DNA of 64,000 nt, from the NCBI GenBank assembly GCA_022710585.1, contig JAKLGV010000002.1, positions 118,659 to 182,658 on the forward strand, written 5' to 3'. Both the position numbers and the translations under genes were made by a program. The DNA is from Deltaproteobacteria bacterium (GTDB lineage: Bacteria > Desulfobacterota > Syntrophia > Syntrophales > Smithellaceae). The notes beneath the pieces were generated by a model. It had not been told where the DNA came from. It saw nothing but the letters and a program-made list of their open reading frames with translations, and ran no database searches. Shown here one piece after another: positions 16,435-24,907 of the stretch. Position 1 is the first letter of the stretch; each line of letters opens with the position of its first letter.

Positions 16435-17199
16435 TTATGGGTAATTTTGTCCGGTCGCTCTTATCATAATTTCGCTCACATTCACATTGGGCGGCTGAGT
16501 CAGCAGCCAGCAGATGCCGTCGGCTATCGCCTGCGGCTTGAGCAGCTTGCCCATATGAGCAATGCTTTTGTAAAAATTGTCTTCATTATAGCCGGCCACC
16601 TTTTGAAACTCGCTTTTTACAATGCCCGGCATGACCAGCGAGACGCGCACACCGTGTGCGCAGACTTCCTGTCGCAGACCTTCCGCGATTGCATTCACGG
16701 CAAATTTACTTGATCCATAAAAAGCGCTGAAGGGTGAAATGTTTCTCCCGACGACGGAGCCGACAACCACAATATCGCCTTTTTTTCGTCCGACAAAATA
16801 TTGAGCTGCAGAACGTATCAGATAGGCAGCGCCAAGCACATTGGTATTATAAACCTCTTCCCACTGGGAATGATCACTTGAGAGTGTGCCGCCTGCCAGA
16901 CCTCGACCTGCGTTGACTACAACGATATCGTATTTGCGGCCACCTTCTTTCCATTGCAATGTTTGCTCGAGCAACTTGTCGATATCCTCGGGATAACTGG
17001 CGTCACCGGCAAATGACAGAACCTTACCGCCTTTCGCCTGAATATCTGACGCGACCTTTATAAGTCTGTCTTTGCGCCGGGCGAAAATAGCAACAGCCGC
17101 ACCGGCCATGGCCAGCGTCAGAGCCGTCGCGCGTCCGATGCCCGAACTGGCGCCGGTGACGATAGCCGTTTTTCCGGAAAGGGGTTTATTTTTTATCAT
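16435..17199 (-). CDS. Short-chain dehydrogenase/reductase (SDR)
   Basis: The 254-residue protein is a classical SDR. It has the nucleotide-binding TGASSGIGRA (about residues 15-24), the NAG motif VVVNAGRGLA, the catalytic Ser in VVGSVVG and YGSSK with the catalytic Tyr and Lys. The Arg pair at the end of the second strand (FARRKDR) suggests NADP(H) preference. The substrate is unknown. AGGAG precedes the ATG, and the small cupin gene follows closely downstream. It shows no link to the alaS region beyond position. Confidence 0.88.
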   Translation of the reverse strand: MIKNKPLSGKTAIVTGASSGIGRATALTLAMAGAAVAIFARRKDRLIKVASDIQAKGGKVLSFAGDASYPEDIDKLLEQTLQWKEGGRKYDIVVVNAGRGLAGGTLSSDHSQWEEVYNTNVLGAAYLIRSAAQYFVGRKKGDIVVVGSVVGRNISPFSAFYGSSKFAVNAIAEGLRQEVCAHGVRVSLVMPGIVKSEFQKVAGYNEDNFYKSIAHMGKLLKPQAIADGICWLLTQPPNVNVSEIMIRATGQNYP

Positions 17200-17261
17200 A
17201 GGTGCATCTCCTGTTTATTGCGTGTCAATAAAATTGTTCAAGAAACATCATGCCGCGCAAA

Positions 17262-17558
17262 CTAGCGCATTATTTTCATGACCTGTTTGACATATTCATC
17301 TTCCGTGATGATCCCATCGCCATTGGCGTCCCAGTATTTGCAGTCTTTTTCTATTTTTTTCTTATCCCTGGAGATGGCCGTGCATTCTGACATACTGAGT
17401 TTGCCGTCACGGTTTTTGTCAGCGGCAGTCATGATTTCTTTATAAGCCTCTTTGATGAAACCTGCGCGCCCCGCCTGTTCCGCGGCGAGCGCAATACTGC
17501 CTGACATGATTAATAAGCCAATGTTGAACAACGCACCAATAATGACTAATTTTTTCAT
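17262..17558 (-). CDS. Exported EF-hand calcium-binding protein
   Basis: The 98-residue protein has a signal peptide (about residues 1-26) and two EF-hand loops. The first is AADKNRDGKLSMSE and the second DANGDGIITEDE; both have the canonical acidic and Gly positions. It should bind calcium in the periplasm or outside. Signal-bearing pairs of EF-hands are common in deltaproteobacteria, with no known specific job. The ribosome site GGAGG is strong. The gene stands alone on the minus strand, with the pseudogene 17580-17846 just upstream. Confidence 0.82.
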   Translation of the reverse strand: MKKLVIIGALFNIGLLIMSGSIALAAEQAGRAGFIKEAYKEIMTAADKNRDGKLSMSECTAISRDKKKIEKDCKYWDANGDGIITEDEYVKQVMKIMR

Positions 17559-17579
17559 AAGAATCCTCCTTACATAACT

Positions 17580-17846
17580 TTATTGTTTGGGGAAAATCAT
17601 ATCAATATCTTTCTTGACAGAGTCAAGCCATTTTTTACGCTGTCTTTCTGTGTCGGTAACGATGACATGAAACGTTCGTCGATGAACCTTTCTGAGGCCG
17701 CAGATCAGCGGATCAAATTTTTCCTTGTAAAGATCATGAAAGAAAACTTTATGTCCGTTTGATTTCAGTGCCTCAACCGCCGTCTTTACGATGGTATGAT
17801 TGAATCTCGCTGGATCAGGATGGGCAAGGATGACAGAGATTTGCAT
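17580..17846 (-). pseudogene. Internally deleted NAD(P)H-dependent oxidoreductase (NQO/KefF-like) remnant
   Basis: The 88-residue frame begins like a flavodoxin-fold NAD(P)H:quinone oxidoreductase: MQISVILAHPDPARFNHTI and then HKVFFHDLYKEKFDPLI. At about residue 50 it jumps to a segment that resembles the C-terminal end of the same family, VHRRTFHVIVTDTERQRKKWL. The middle of about 90-110 residues, with the flavin-binding loop and the WWG-type motif, is missing, and the frame is kept. A longer start at 17873 is possible, but neither start has a ribosome site. It is best read as a decayed gene after an in-frame deletion. Confidence 0.7.
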
Positions 17847-17867
17847 ATTAATTTCATCACAAATGTT

Positions 17868-17944
17868 TGTCATTCCCGCTCATGGTACCTTCAGGGTGAG
17901 TCCAGTATTAATAAAAATGGATACCGGCCTCCGCCAGTATGACA
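17868..17944. repeat. Dispersed palindromic repeat (TGTCATTCCCGC / TGACA type)
   Basis: It begins TGTCATTCCCGC and ends TATGACAG, with GTCCAGTATT and GGATACCGGCC inside, so the halves are imperfect inverted copies. It sits between the alaS stop and the pseudogene start and could act as a transcript end. A related, longer array is at 22157-22285. Confidence 0.5.
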
Positions 17945-17953
17945 GTATTTTGA

Positions 17954-20596
17954 TTACTTGGTCAACAATGCTTCCAATGCCGGAAATACTTTGCTCAAAT
18001 TTTCCGGCTGGGAGCCGCCCGCCTGAGCCATGTCGGGACGGCCGCCGCCGCTTCCTCCGACCAGGGGCGCCAGTTCCTTGATGATATTTCCGGCGTGATA
18101 TTTCCCGGCCAGGTCCTTGGTTACCATGCAAAGCAGCATGACTTTCTCGCCCGACTTGCTGCCAAGCAGGATAACGCCGGAGCCCAGCTTGTCGCGTAAC
18201 TTGTCGCCGAAGTCGCGCAGCGTTTTAGCGTCAGGAATACTCACTTCTGTCGCAAGTATTTTCACACCGCTGATTTCCTTGGCCTGACTGATCAGATCTC
18301 CGGAATCCTTAGCGGCCATTTTGCCTTTCAGATTTTCAATTTCTTTTTCCAATTCGCGTTTTTCTTTCAGAATCTTTTCGGCGCGGTCGCAGACTTCCAT
18401 CTGCCCGGCCTTGAACAATCCTGCCGCACGCTTTAATTCTTCCTCAGCTTTCTGGAAGTGCAAAAACGCTTCTCTGCCGGTGACCGCTTCGATTCGACGA
18501 ACACCCGCGGCAATGGCGGATTCGTGAACAACCTTTAACAGGCCAATGTCGCCGGTGCGTTTCACATGCGTGCCGCCGCAAAGCTCCATACTCATTTTGC
18601 CCATCTTCACGATACGCACGGTGGATCCGTATTTCTCATCAAACACGGCTGTCGCGCCGGTCTTGAGCGCGTCTTCCAGCGCGCAGACTTCCGTTTTCAC
18701 GTCCACGTTCTTGCGGATCATGTCATTGGCGATTTCTTCAATGCGCTTCATTTCCTCATCGCTGATTTTGGAAAAATGGGTGAAGTCAAATCGCAAGCCT
18801 TCCGCGGTGACCTGTGAACCGGATTGCTTGATATGATCTCCCAGCACGGCTTTGAGCGCCGCCTGCAGAATGTGCGTGCCGGAATGGTTGGCGGCAATGG
18901 CTTTTCTTCTTTCCTCGTCAACGACAAGTTTTGCTTTCGTGCCGACTTTGATCTCGCCCTTACTGACGACACCTTTGTGCACAATGAAATTTTCGACAGG
19001 CTTTTTCGTGTCTTCGACGGTGAAGTTAAATCCCGCTCCCTTGAGGTAACCGGTATCTCCAGTCTGACCGCCGGATTCTCCGTAAAAAGGCGTATTGTCA
19101 AGAACGATTTCCGCCTTTTGTCCTTCGCCCGCTGTTTCCACGGGTTGCCCGTCAATAAATATCGCCTTGACCTCCGCGTTGTCTTTTTTGATTTTTTCGT
19201 AGCCGCAGAATTCGGTTGCGACACCGGAACTCGACACTTTGAGATAGCATTCGGCAACCGCTTCTTCACCGCTGCCTTTCCAGGCGCCGCGGGCGCGTTC
19301 GCGCTGCTGTTCCATTTCGGCTTCAAAGCCTTCGTTGTCCAGCGTAAATCCGTCACGCTTGACGATATCCGCTGTCAAATCTGTCGGGAAACCATAGGTG
19401 TCGTAAAGTTTGAAAACCAGCGTACCGGGAAGGACCGATTTACCTTCTTTTTTCAAAGCTTCCGTTTCTTCATTGAGGATGCGCAGACCCGCATCGAGCG
19501 TTTCCATGAAACGCTGCTCTTCGTTCAAAATCATTTTGGTGATGAAGGAGGCCTTTTCCACCAGATCGGGATAAACACCCTTCATCATGTCAATCACGAC
19601 CTTGGCGCTCTCATTTAAGAACGGTTTGTTGATGCCGAGCATTTTGCCGTGACGGGCGGCGCGGCGCAGAATTCTTCTTAAAACATAGCCGCGTCCTTCA
19701 TTGCTGGGTGTAATGCCGTCGCCAATTAAGAATGTTATTGCCCGGCTGTGATCGGCAATAACCCGGATGGAAATGTCATTATCCGCGTTTTGTCCGTAGG
19801 TCTTGCCGGATATTTTTTCCACAAAGCGAATGATCGGTGTGAAAAGATCCGTGTCGTAGTTGCTTTTCTTACCCTGAATGACGGCGGTGAGACGCTCCAG
19901 TCCCATACCGGTATCAATGCTGGGTTTTGCCAAGGGGGTGAGCTTGCCGCTTTCATCGCGGTCGAATTGCGTAAAGACGTTGTTCCAGATTTCCAGATGG
20001 CGGTCGCAGTCGCAATGGACATCGCATTCAGGTCGGCCGCAGCCGGTGCCTTCGCCCTGATCGAAAAGGATTTCGGAGCAGGGGCCGCAGGGACCGGTTT
20101 CGCCCATCATCCAGAAGTTGCTTTTCTCGCCCATGCGGACGATACGTTCCGCGGGAACATTCATTTTCTTATTCCAGATTTCAAACGCTTCGTTGTCGTC
20201 TTCATAAATCGTGATCCATAGTTTTTCCTTGGGAAGTTTGACCACGTCAATCAGATATTCCCACGCCCAGGCGATGGCTTCTTCCTTGAAATAATCGCCG
20301 AAGGAGAAATTACCGAGCATTTCAAAAAAGGTATGATGACGGGCGGTGACGCCGACATTTTCCAGATCATTGTGTTTGCCGCCGGCGCGCGCGCATTTCT
20401 GGCAGGTTGCCGCCCGGGTGTAGCCCCTGTTTTCGAGCCCCAGGAACGCATTTTTGAACTGCACCATGCCCGCGTTGGTGAAAAGCAGTGTGGGGTCATC
20501 CTTGGGGATCAGCGATGAACTCGCCACAACGGTGTGCCCCTTGCTCTCAAAGTATTTAAAAAAACTATCCCTGATTTCATTCCCAGTCTTCGCCAT
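17954..20596 (-). CDS. alaS: Alanyl-tRNA synthetase
   Basis: The 880-residue protein has the full class II AlaRS layout. The N-terminal catalytic domain has motif 1 around LFTNAGMVQFKNAFLG, the editing domain has HSGTHILQAAL and CGGTHV zinc/editing residues, and the C-terminal C-Ala/DHHA1 domain ends with GGSGGGRPDMAQAGG. It charges tRNA-Ala in the cytoplasm and removes mischarged Ser and Gly. The ATG at 20596 is preferred to the adjacent in-frame TTG, since GGAAG lies seven bases upstream. The start overlaps the 3' end of recX by about 20 bp, giving the conserved order recA-recX-alaS. Confidence 0.97.
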   Translation of the reverse strand: MAKTGNEIRDSFFKYFESKGHTVVASSSLIPKDDPTLLFTNAGMVQFKNAFLGLENRGYTRAATCQKCARAGGKHNDLENVGVTARHHTFFEMLGNFSFGDYFKEEAIAWAWEYLIDVVKLPKEKLWITIYEDDNEAFEIWNKKMNVPAERIVRMGEKSNFWMMGETGPCGPCSEILFDQGEGTGCGRPECDVHCDCDRHLEIWNNVFTQFDRDESGKLTPLAKPSIDTGMGLERLTAVIQGKKSNYDTDLFTPIIRFVEKISGKTYGQNADNDISIRVIADHSRAITFLIGDGITPSNEGRGYVLRRILRRAARHGKMLGINKPFLNESAKVVIDMMKGVYPDLVEKASFITKMILNEEQRFMETLDAGLRILNEETEALKKEGKSVLPGTLVFKLYDTYGFPTDLTADIVKRDGFTLDNEGFEAEMEQQRERARGAWKGSGEEAVAECYLKVSSSGVATEFCGYEKIKKDNAEVKAIFIDGQPVETAGEGQKAEIVLDNTPFYGESGGQTGDTGYLKGAGFNFTVEDTKKPVENFIVHKGVVSKGEIKVGTKAKLVVDEERRKAIAANHSGTHILQAALKAVLGDHIKQSGSQVTAEGLRFDFTHFSKISDEEMKRIEEIANDMIRKNVDVKTEVCALEDALKTGATAVFDEKYGSTVRIVKMGKMSMELCGGTHVKRTGDIGLLKVVHESAIAAGVRRIEAVTGREAFLHFQKAEEELKRAAGLFKAGQMEVCDRAEKILKEKRELEKEIENLKGKMAAKDSGDLISQAKEISGVKILATEVSIPDAKTLRDFGDKLRDKLGSGVILLGSKSGEKVMLLCMVTKDLAGKYHAGNIIKELAPLVGGSGGGRPDMAQAGGSQPENLSKVFPALEALLTK

Positions 20597-21074
20597 CAAT
20601 ATCTTCCTTTTTCATCCTTCCCAGTTTATTTAGAATCAGACCCGGCGGGAAACCCCGTCCCATCAGAGCCTGAAAAATTTTCCGTTTTTCCTTGAAATCC
20701 AAAGCGGATGTTTTTCTTTTTGCCGCTTTCTTTTTGATTATAATTTCAATCGCTTCTTCTTCCGGCAATTCCTCACGCGCCTGCTCTATGGACGAATCAA
20801 TTAGGTCTGCTGTCAAGCCTTTTTCCCGCAGGCTTGACGTGATCTTTTTGTTTCCCCAGAGTTTATTCACAACGAGGTTGCGCGCCCATTGACTCGCAAA
20901 AGACGCGTCATTGAGATACTTCAAATCGTGGAGTTTTTCCAGTGTTTCTTTAATAACAACTGCGGGAAAACCTTTTTCCCGCAGCTTCTTTTCCAGCTCT
21001 TTTTCCGAATGCGGCCTCAGAGACAAAAGGCGAAACGCCTTTTGTTTTGCCGCCTCTAAATCCAGAACTTTCAC
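20577..21074 (-). CDS. recX: RecX, regulator of RecA
   Basis: The 165-residue protein is built of three-helix RecX repeats, seen in [34 protein letters not shown] and the last repeat ending [14 protein letters not shown]. RecX binds RecA filaments and limits their growth. The start is GTG, overlapping the recA stop (GTGA), and the end overlaps the alaS start, so the three genes are tightly coupled. Length is typical for the family, with a Lys/Arg-rich insert before the final repeat. Confidence 0.93.
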   Translation of the reverse strand: MKVLDLEAAKQKAFRLLSLRPHSEKELEKKLREKGFPAVVIKETLEKLHDLKYLNDASFASQWARNLVVNKLWGNKKITSSLREKGLTADLIDSSIEQAREELPEEEAIEIIIKKKAAKRKTSALDFKEKRKIFQALMGRGFPPGLILNKLGRMKKEDIDGEDWE

Positions 21075-22090
21075 TTATCTTCTTCCTGCTCTTTGGGCAG
21101 GGCGCCCAGTTTGACGCGGACTTCGTTTTCCACCTGCGCCATGATATCGGGATTTTCCTTTAAAAATATTCTGGAGTTGTCCCGTCCCTGGCCGATACGG
21201 TCGCTTTTGTAGGAATACCACGCGCCGCTCTTTTCGATGATGCCGTTTTCCGCCGCCAGATCCAGCACGTCGCCCTCACGAGAGATGCCTTCGCCGAAGA
21301 TAATGTCGAATTCCGCTTCCCGGAAAGGCGGGGCCATCTTGTTTTTGACCACCTTGACTTTGGTTCTGAAACCGATAACATCCTGGCCGTTTTTGATGGA
21401 GGTCATCTTGCGGATATCCAACCGCTGCGAAGAATAGAATTTTAGAGCGTTGCCGCCAGTGGTCGTTTCGGGATTGCCGAAGAAGACGCCGATTTTCATA
21501 CGCAACTGATTGATGAAGATTACAGTGGTTTTGGATTTGCTGATTGAACCGGTGAGTTTGCGCAGCGCCTGAGACATCAACCTTGCCTGCAAACCCATCT
21601 GGGCGTCGCCCATATCACCTTCCAGTTCTGCCTTGGGCACCAGCGCGGCGACGGAATCAACCACCAATACATCCAGCGCGCCGCTGCGCACCAGCGTTTC
21701 CGCGATTTCAAGCGCCTGTTCGCCGGTGTCCGGTTGGGAGATCAGCAGGTCGTCGGTATTCACGCCTATTTTTTTTGCGTAGGTGACATCCAGCGCGTGT
21801 TCGGCGTCGATATAAGCCGCGATGCCGTTTTTCTTCTGCGCCTCGGCGACGATATGCAAAGCTAATGTTGTTTTGCCGCCGGATTCCGGCCCGTAAATCT
21901 CCACCACACGGCCGCGCGGAACACCGAACGTTCCCAGCGCGATATCGAGGCTCAACGAGCCGGTGGAAATGGCTGGAACATCCACTTTCTCCGAGCCACC
22001 CAGCTTCATGATCGAGCCCTTGCCGAATTGTTTTTCTATCTGAGTAATCGCCAAATCAACAGCCTTTGATCTATCCATATCTGCGCACAT
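21071..22090 (-). CDS. recA: RecA recombinase
   Basis: The 339-residue protein has the Walker [11 protein letters not shown] (about residues 66-75), Walker [13 protein letters not shown] and the L2-region phrase [12 protein letters not shown]. It drives homologous strand exchange and activates LexA self-cleavage. The ATG at 22090 has GGAGGT nine bases before it. The next 280 bp upstream are made of palindromic repeats, and no GAAC-N4-GTTC box is visible there. SOS control might therefore come from the box in front of pgpA/lexA, or from a site not recognised here. Confidence 0.98.
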   Translation of the reverse strand: MCADMDRSKAVDLAITQIEKQFGKGSIMKLGGSEKVDVPAISTGSLSLDIALGTFGVPRGRVVEIYGPESGGKTTLALHIVAEAQKKNGIAAYIDAEHALDVTYAKKIGVNTDDLLISQPDTGEQALEIAETLVRSGALDVLVVDSVAALVPKAELEGDMGDAQMGLQARLMSQALRKLTGSISKSKTTVIFINQLRMKIGVFFGNPETTTGGNALKFYSSQRLDIRKMTSIKNGQDVIGFRTKVKVVKNKMAPPFREAEFDIIFGEGISREGDVLDLAAENGIIEKSGAWYSYKSDRIGQGRDNSRIFLKENPDIMAQVENEVRVKLGALPKEQEEDK

Positions 22091-22156
22091 AAAATTATGA
22101 CCTCCTTCAATCTGTTATTTTTTATAAATTAAATTTACTTATTTTTTCAATTATTT

Positions 22157-22285
22157 TGTCATGCCTCGCCCCGCATGCGCGGGGTAAACTCCGGCCGGTA
22201 TCCAGTTGCGATTTTGTCATTGCCCAACTTGATTGGGCAATCCAGTATTCTTTTTTTCTGGATTCCCGCCTTCGAGGGAATGACA
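22157..22285. repeat. Array of palindromic repeats (TGTCAT...TGACA family) upstream of recA
   Basis: The stretch has the hairpin GCCCCGCATGCGCGGGG, then GTCATTGCCCAACTTG with its complement ATTGGGCAATCCAG, then CTGGATTCCCGCCTTCGAGG and GAATGACA. The outer ends TGTCAT and ATGACA close the unit. It resembles dispersed repeats found between genes in many bacteria and matches the pattern at 17868-17944. Confidence 0.6.
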
Positions 22286-22309
22286 GCCAACAGTTTTTAT
22301 TCTCGCTGC

Positions 22310-22371
22310 CGTCCTTCGTGAAATAATCTATGTCACTTCGACTGCAAGGAGAAGGCTTGTTTTAAGATTCC
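22310..22371. repeat. Degenerate copy of the CACTTCGAC / AAGATT palindrome
   Basis: GTCACTTCGACTGCAAGGAG and TTTTAAGATTCCTCACA, running on to CGGAATGACA inside the thpR end, follow the plan of the better copy at 22994-23069 with several mismatches. It separates thpR from the array before recA. Confidence 0.4.
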
Positions 22372-22977
22372 TCACATACGTTCGGAATGACATTCACCTA
22401 AAGCAAACTCTGCCAGTTTTGTGTAAACAGCGCCCTGCGGAGAAAGATTGCTCTGAAACAAAAATAATTTATCGGCGGTAAATTCTCCGGCTTTGAATGA
22501 ATCGTATTTTTTCAGCGCTTCGCTCATTCCCGTGATGTCTCGCGGATCTTTAATTCTCGCCAGCGTCAGGTGTGCCTTGAAAGACCGGTCTTCCGCCGGA
22601 AAGCCGATTGTCGCGAAATCGCTATCGAGTTTTTTCTGGAGATTGATAAGTCTTTCTACATCGCCGGTTATGCCGCACCACAACACTCGCGGTCTGCGGG
22701 TATCCGGGAAAACACCCAGCTTTTCAATTTTAAGATTCAGCTTCTGTTCGACAGGCACCCGCTTCTGCACAGCGTCACTAATGCTGTTAATATCGTCTCT
22801 GGAAATATCGCCGAAAAATTTTAGGGTCAGGTGCTGGCCCTGCGGCCTTGTCCAACTCAGCCTGCCGCTGATTTCGTGTTTTAATTTTTCCTGCAGGCGC
22901 GAGATTTCCTGCAGAACATTTTCCGGCGGTTCAATGGCCAGAAAAGCGCGGATATTTTTTTCGGAACCGGCTGTCAT
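22372..22977 (-). CDS. thpR: RNA 2',3'-cyclic phosphodiesterase (LigT/ThpR family)
   Basis: The 201-residue protein has the two HxTx motifs that define the 2H phosphoesterase fold: HLTLKFFG (about residue 50) and HLTLARIKD (about 134). It opens 2',3'-cyclic phosphate ends of RNA. In many deltaproteobacteria the gene lies between cinA and recA, as here. The last few codons run into a palindromic repeat, so the C-terminal LGECHSERM may be repeat-derived. Confidence 0.92.
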   Translation of the reverse strand: MTAGSEKNIRAFLAIEPPENVLQEISRLQEKLKHEISGRLSWTRPQGQHLTLKFFGDISRDDINSISDAVQKRVPVEQKLNLKIEKLGVFPDTRRPRVLWCGITGDVERLINLQKKLDSDFATIGFPAEDRSFKAHLTLARIKDPRDITGMSEALKKYDSFKAGEFTADKLFLFQSNLSPQGAVYTKLAEFALGECHSERM

Positions 22978-22993
22978 ACTCTAAACTTTCCTT

Positions 22994-23069
22994 TGTCATA
23001 TCGACCAACGGGAGATATCTTGTATTCTTTAACAATCATTAAGATTTCTCGCTTCGCTTTGAAATGACA
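22994..23069. repeat. Palindromic repeat between cinA and thpR
   Basis: TGTCATATCGACCAACGGGA and the following GATATCTT mirror AAGATTTCTC, GCTTCGCTTT and GAAATGACA about 30 bases later, forming an imperfect hairpin with a central AT-rich loop. The same core is inside the MITE-like element at 4629-4760. Confidence 0.6.
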
Positions 23070-23106
23070 TATTGTAAAGTACATTTTCCTTTATGACGAT
23101 TCATCG

Positions 23107-24357
23107 TTATGAGTGTTTTCCTTCTAAAAAATTTTTCAGCAAAAACAGCGCCGCTTCAGTAAATACTTCCTTGTTTCTTTTGCGGTCCCAGCGATAGGCA
23201 TAATGGCGGCAAACCGTTTGTTTGGAGTCTGCGACCGCCAGATAAACGGTGCCGACAGGTTTTTCCTTGTTGCCACCGGTCGGGCCGGCAATGCCGGTGG
23301 AGGCAAGCCCCAGATTGGTTCCGGCCAGTTTGCGTACGCCCTCGGCCATCAACCGTGCCGTTTCTTCGCTGACCGCTCCGTGTTTTTCGATGATTTCAGC
23401 GGGCACGCCCAGCATGCTGATTTTAGCGGCGTTGCTGTAGGTTACCAGTCCTCGTTCCAAATAATTTGAGCTGCCGGAAACATCGGTGAGACGGCTGCTA
23501 ATCATTCCGCCTGTACAGGATTCCGCTACCGCGATGGTCAGTTTTTTTGCGGTTAAAATACCGGCAATCACTTCTTCCAGTGTTTGCTCGCCGAAAGCGA
23601 AGATATAATTCTGCAGTCGCGCCGTTACCTCGTCCTGCGCTTGTTGCAGATTTTTCTGCGCTTCTTCCCGATGGTTGCTTTGCGCGATCAAAACGATATG
23701 GTTTTCGGGAAACACCGGATAAAAGCCGATACTCACGCCCAGCGAATTAAAATCAATATCCTTTACCCGGTCATCCACGGCGGCTTCGCCCAGTCCGAAT
23801 GTCCTGATGGTTTGTTTGACGATATACAGTTCCTCCTGCGGAAAATGCTTGCGCAGCGCGGGAAAGACACCGTTGGTGATCATGAGTTTTGCTTCAGCAG
23901 GAACGCCGGGAACGACAAAAATCAGTTTTCCGTTTATCGGTAGACAGAACCCAGGCGCCGTGCCTCTGGCGTTGGGGATGACTTCCGCTCCCTGGGGAAA
24001 CATGGCCTGCTTGACGTTGTTTTCCACCCAGCGGAAGTTAAATTTGGTAAAGATGTCTTTAATATAATTCAGAACGTTTTCATCCATATATAAAGGAAGG
24101 CCGAAGGCTTTGGCGATGGCTTCGGTGGTGATGTCGTCGGCGGTGGGGCCAAGGCCACCCGAGCAGATGATGGCGTCGGTCAGGGAAAGCAGATAATCCA
24201 AACGGTCTTTAATGGCGGTGAAATCGTCACTCACGGACATGATGGCTTCCACGGTCCAGCCCTGCTGATTGGCTTCGCGTGCGATGAAGGATGCGTTTGT
24301 GTCCGCGATGCGACCGTTCATCAATTCGTTTCCAATAGTGAGAATTCCGATCCTCAT
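23107..24357 (-). CDS. cinA: CinA family protein (ADP-ribose pyrophosphatase / NMN deamidase)
   Basis: The 416-residue protein has both CinA domains. The N-terminal MoCF-like domain (1-170) includes IGNELMNGRIADTNASFI and SGGLGPTADDITTEA, and the C-terminal PncC-type amidohydrolase (about 255-410) includes AVAESCTGGMISSRLT and ASTGIAGPTGGN. It recycles nicotinamide mononucleotide in NAD turnover. The start overlaps the pgpA stop by four bases. The cinA-recA neighbourhood is conserved in many bacteria. Confidence 0.95.
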   Translation of the reverse strand: MRIGILTIGNELMNGRIADTNASFIAREANQQGWTVEAIMSVSDDFTAIKDRLDYLLSLTDAIICSGGLGPTADDITTEAIAKAFGLPLYMDENVLNYIKDIFTKFNFRWVENNVKQAMFPQGAEVIPNARGTAPGFCLPINGKLIFVVPGVPAEAKLMITNGVFPALRKHFPQEELYIVKQTIRTFGLGEAAVDDRVKDIDFNSLGVSIGFYPVFPENHIVLIAQSNHREEAQKNLQQAQDEVTARLQNYIFAFGEQTLEEVIAGILTAKKLTIAVAESCTGGMISSRLTDVSGSSNYLERGLVTYSNAAKISMLGVPAEIIEKHGAVSEETARLMAEGVRKLAGTNLGLASTGIAGPTGGNKEKPVGTVYLAVADSKQTVCRHYAYRWDRKRNKEVFTEAALFLLKNFLEGKHS

Positions 24358-24812
24358 GTCAGGATTCCTCCAAATTTTAACAACCCCATTATAGCGCCGG
24401 CGTAAATTCCGGCGGCGACATCATCAATCACAACGCCCCAGCCGCCGGGCAGTCCCTGCAGATTTCTGACAGGGAAGGGTTTCCAGATATCAAAAATTCT
24501 AAAAAGGACAAAGGCGGCAAATAGATTCAGAGCATTGATCGCCACCGGCAGCATGGTTAATTGCAGGCCGATGATTTCATCAATAACGATGCGCTGATCA
24601 TCTTTCTTCTGATAAATCTTTTCCGCTTTATCTGCAACATAAATGGAAAAAGCCAGCAGGACAAGAACAAAAAGCAGGCGTAAAATCCAGGGCATGGGCA
24701 GACAAAGCAAACAAATCAAAACACCAACCAGCGTGCCTGCGGTGCCAGGCGCCACCGGCGATAATCCTGAACCGAATCCCGTGGCCAGAAATGTTATCAG
24801 CTTTTCGTTCAA
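24354..24812 (-). CDS. pgpA: Phosphatidylglycerophosphatase A
   Basis: The 152-residue membrane enzyme removes phosphate from phosphatidylglycerophosphate. It shows the family motifs SPVAPGTAGTLVG near the N-terminus, IVIDEIIGLQLTM and RIFDIWKPFP in the middle, and GGWGVVIDDVAAGIYAG near the end, with three or four membrane segments. The start is TTG, with GGAGA five bases upstream. It heads the minus-strand group pgpA-cinA, and its upstream region is shared with divergent lexA, including the LexA box. Confidence 0.93.
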   Translation of the reverse strand: MNEKLITFLATGFGSGLSPVAPGTAGTLVGVLICLLCLPMPWILRLLFVLVLLAFSIYVADKAEKIYQKKDDQRIVIDEIIGLQLTMLPVAINALNLFAAFVLFRIFDIWKPFPVRNLQGLPGGWGVVIDDVAAGIYAGAIMGLLKFGGILT

Positions 24813-24871
24813 AATATTCTCCGAAGTTCAGATGAAAAATATTAAAATCTTGAAAAATTTGTTTTTAATGC

Positions 24872-24900
24872 TTGACAATAGAACGATCGTTCTATATCAT
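24872..24900 (+). promoter_or_regulatory. lexA promoter
   Basis: A perfect TTGACA (24872-24877) and TATCAT (24895-24900) are 17 bases apart. The predicted transcription start (about 24907) falls on or next to the ATG at 24908, so the message would have almost no leader. The LexA box fills the spacer. Confidence 0.75.
24878..24895. promoter_or_regulatory. LexA (SOS) box
   Basis: ATAGAACGATCGTTCTAT is an 18-bp perfect palindrome containing GAAC-N4-GTTC, the Gram-positive-like LexA operator core. It lies between the -35 and -10 of lexA, as expected for autorepression, and within the 95-bp region shared with pgpA. Confidence 0.88.
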
Positions 24901-24907
24901 AGTTTGC

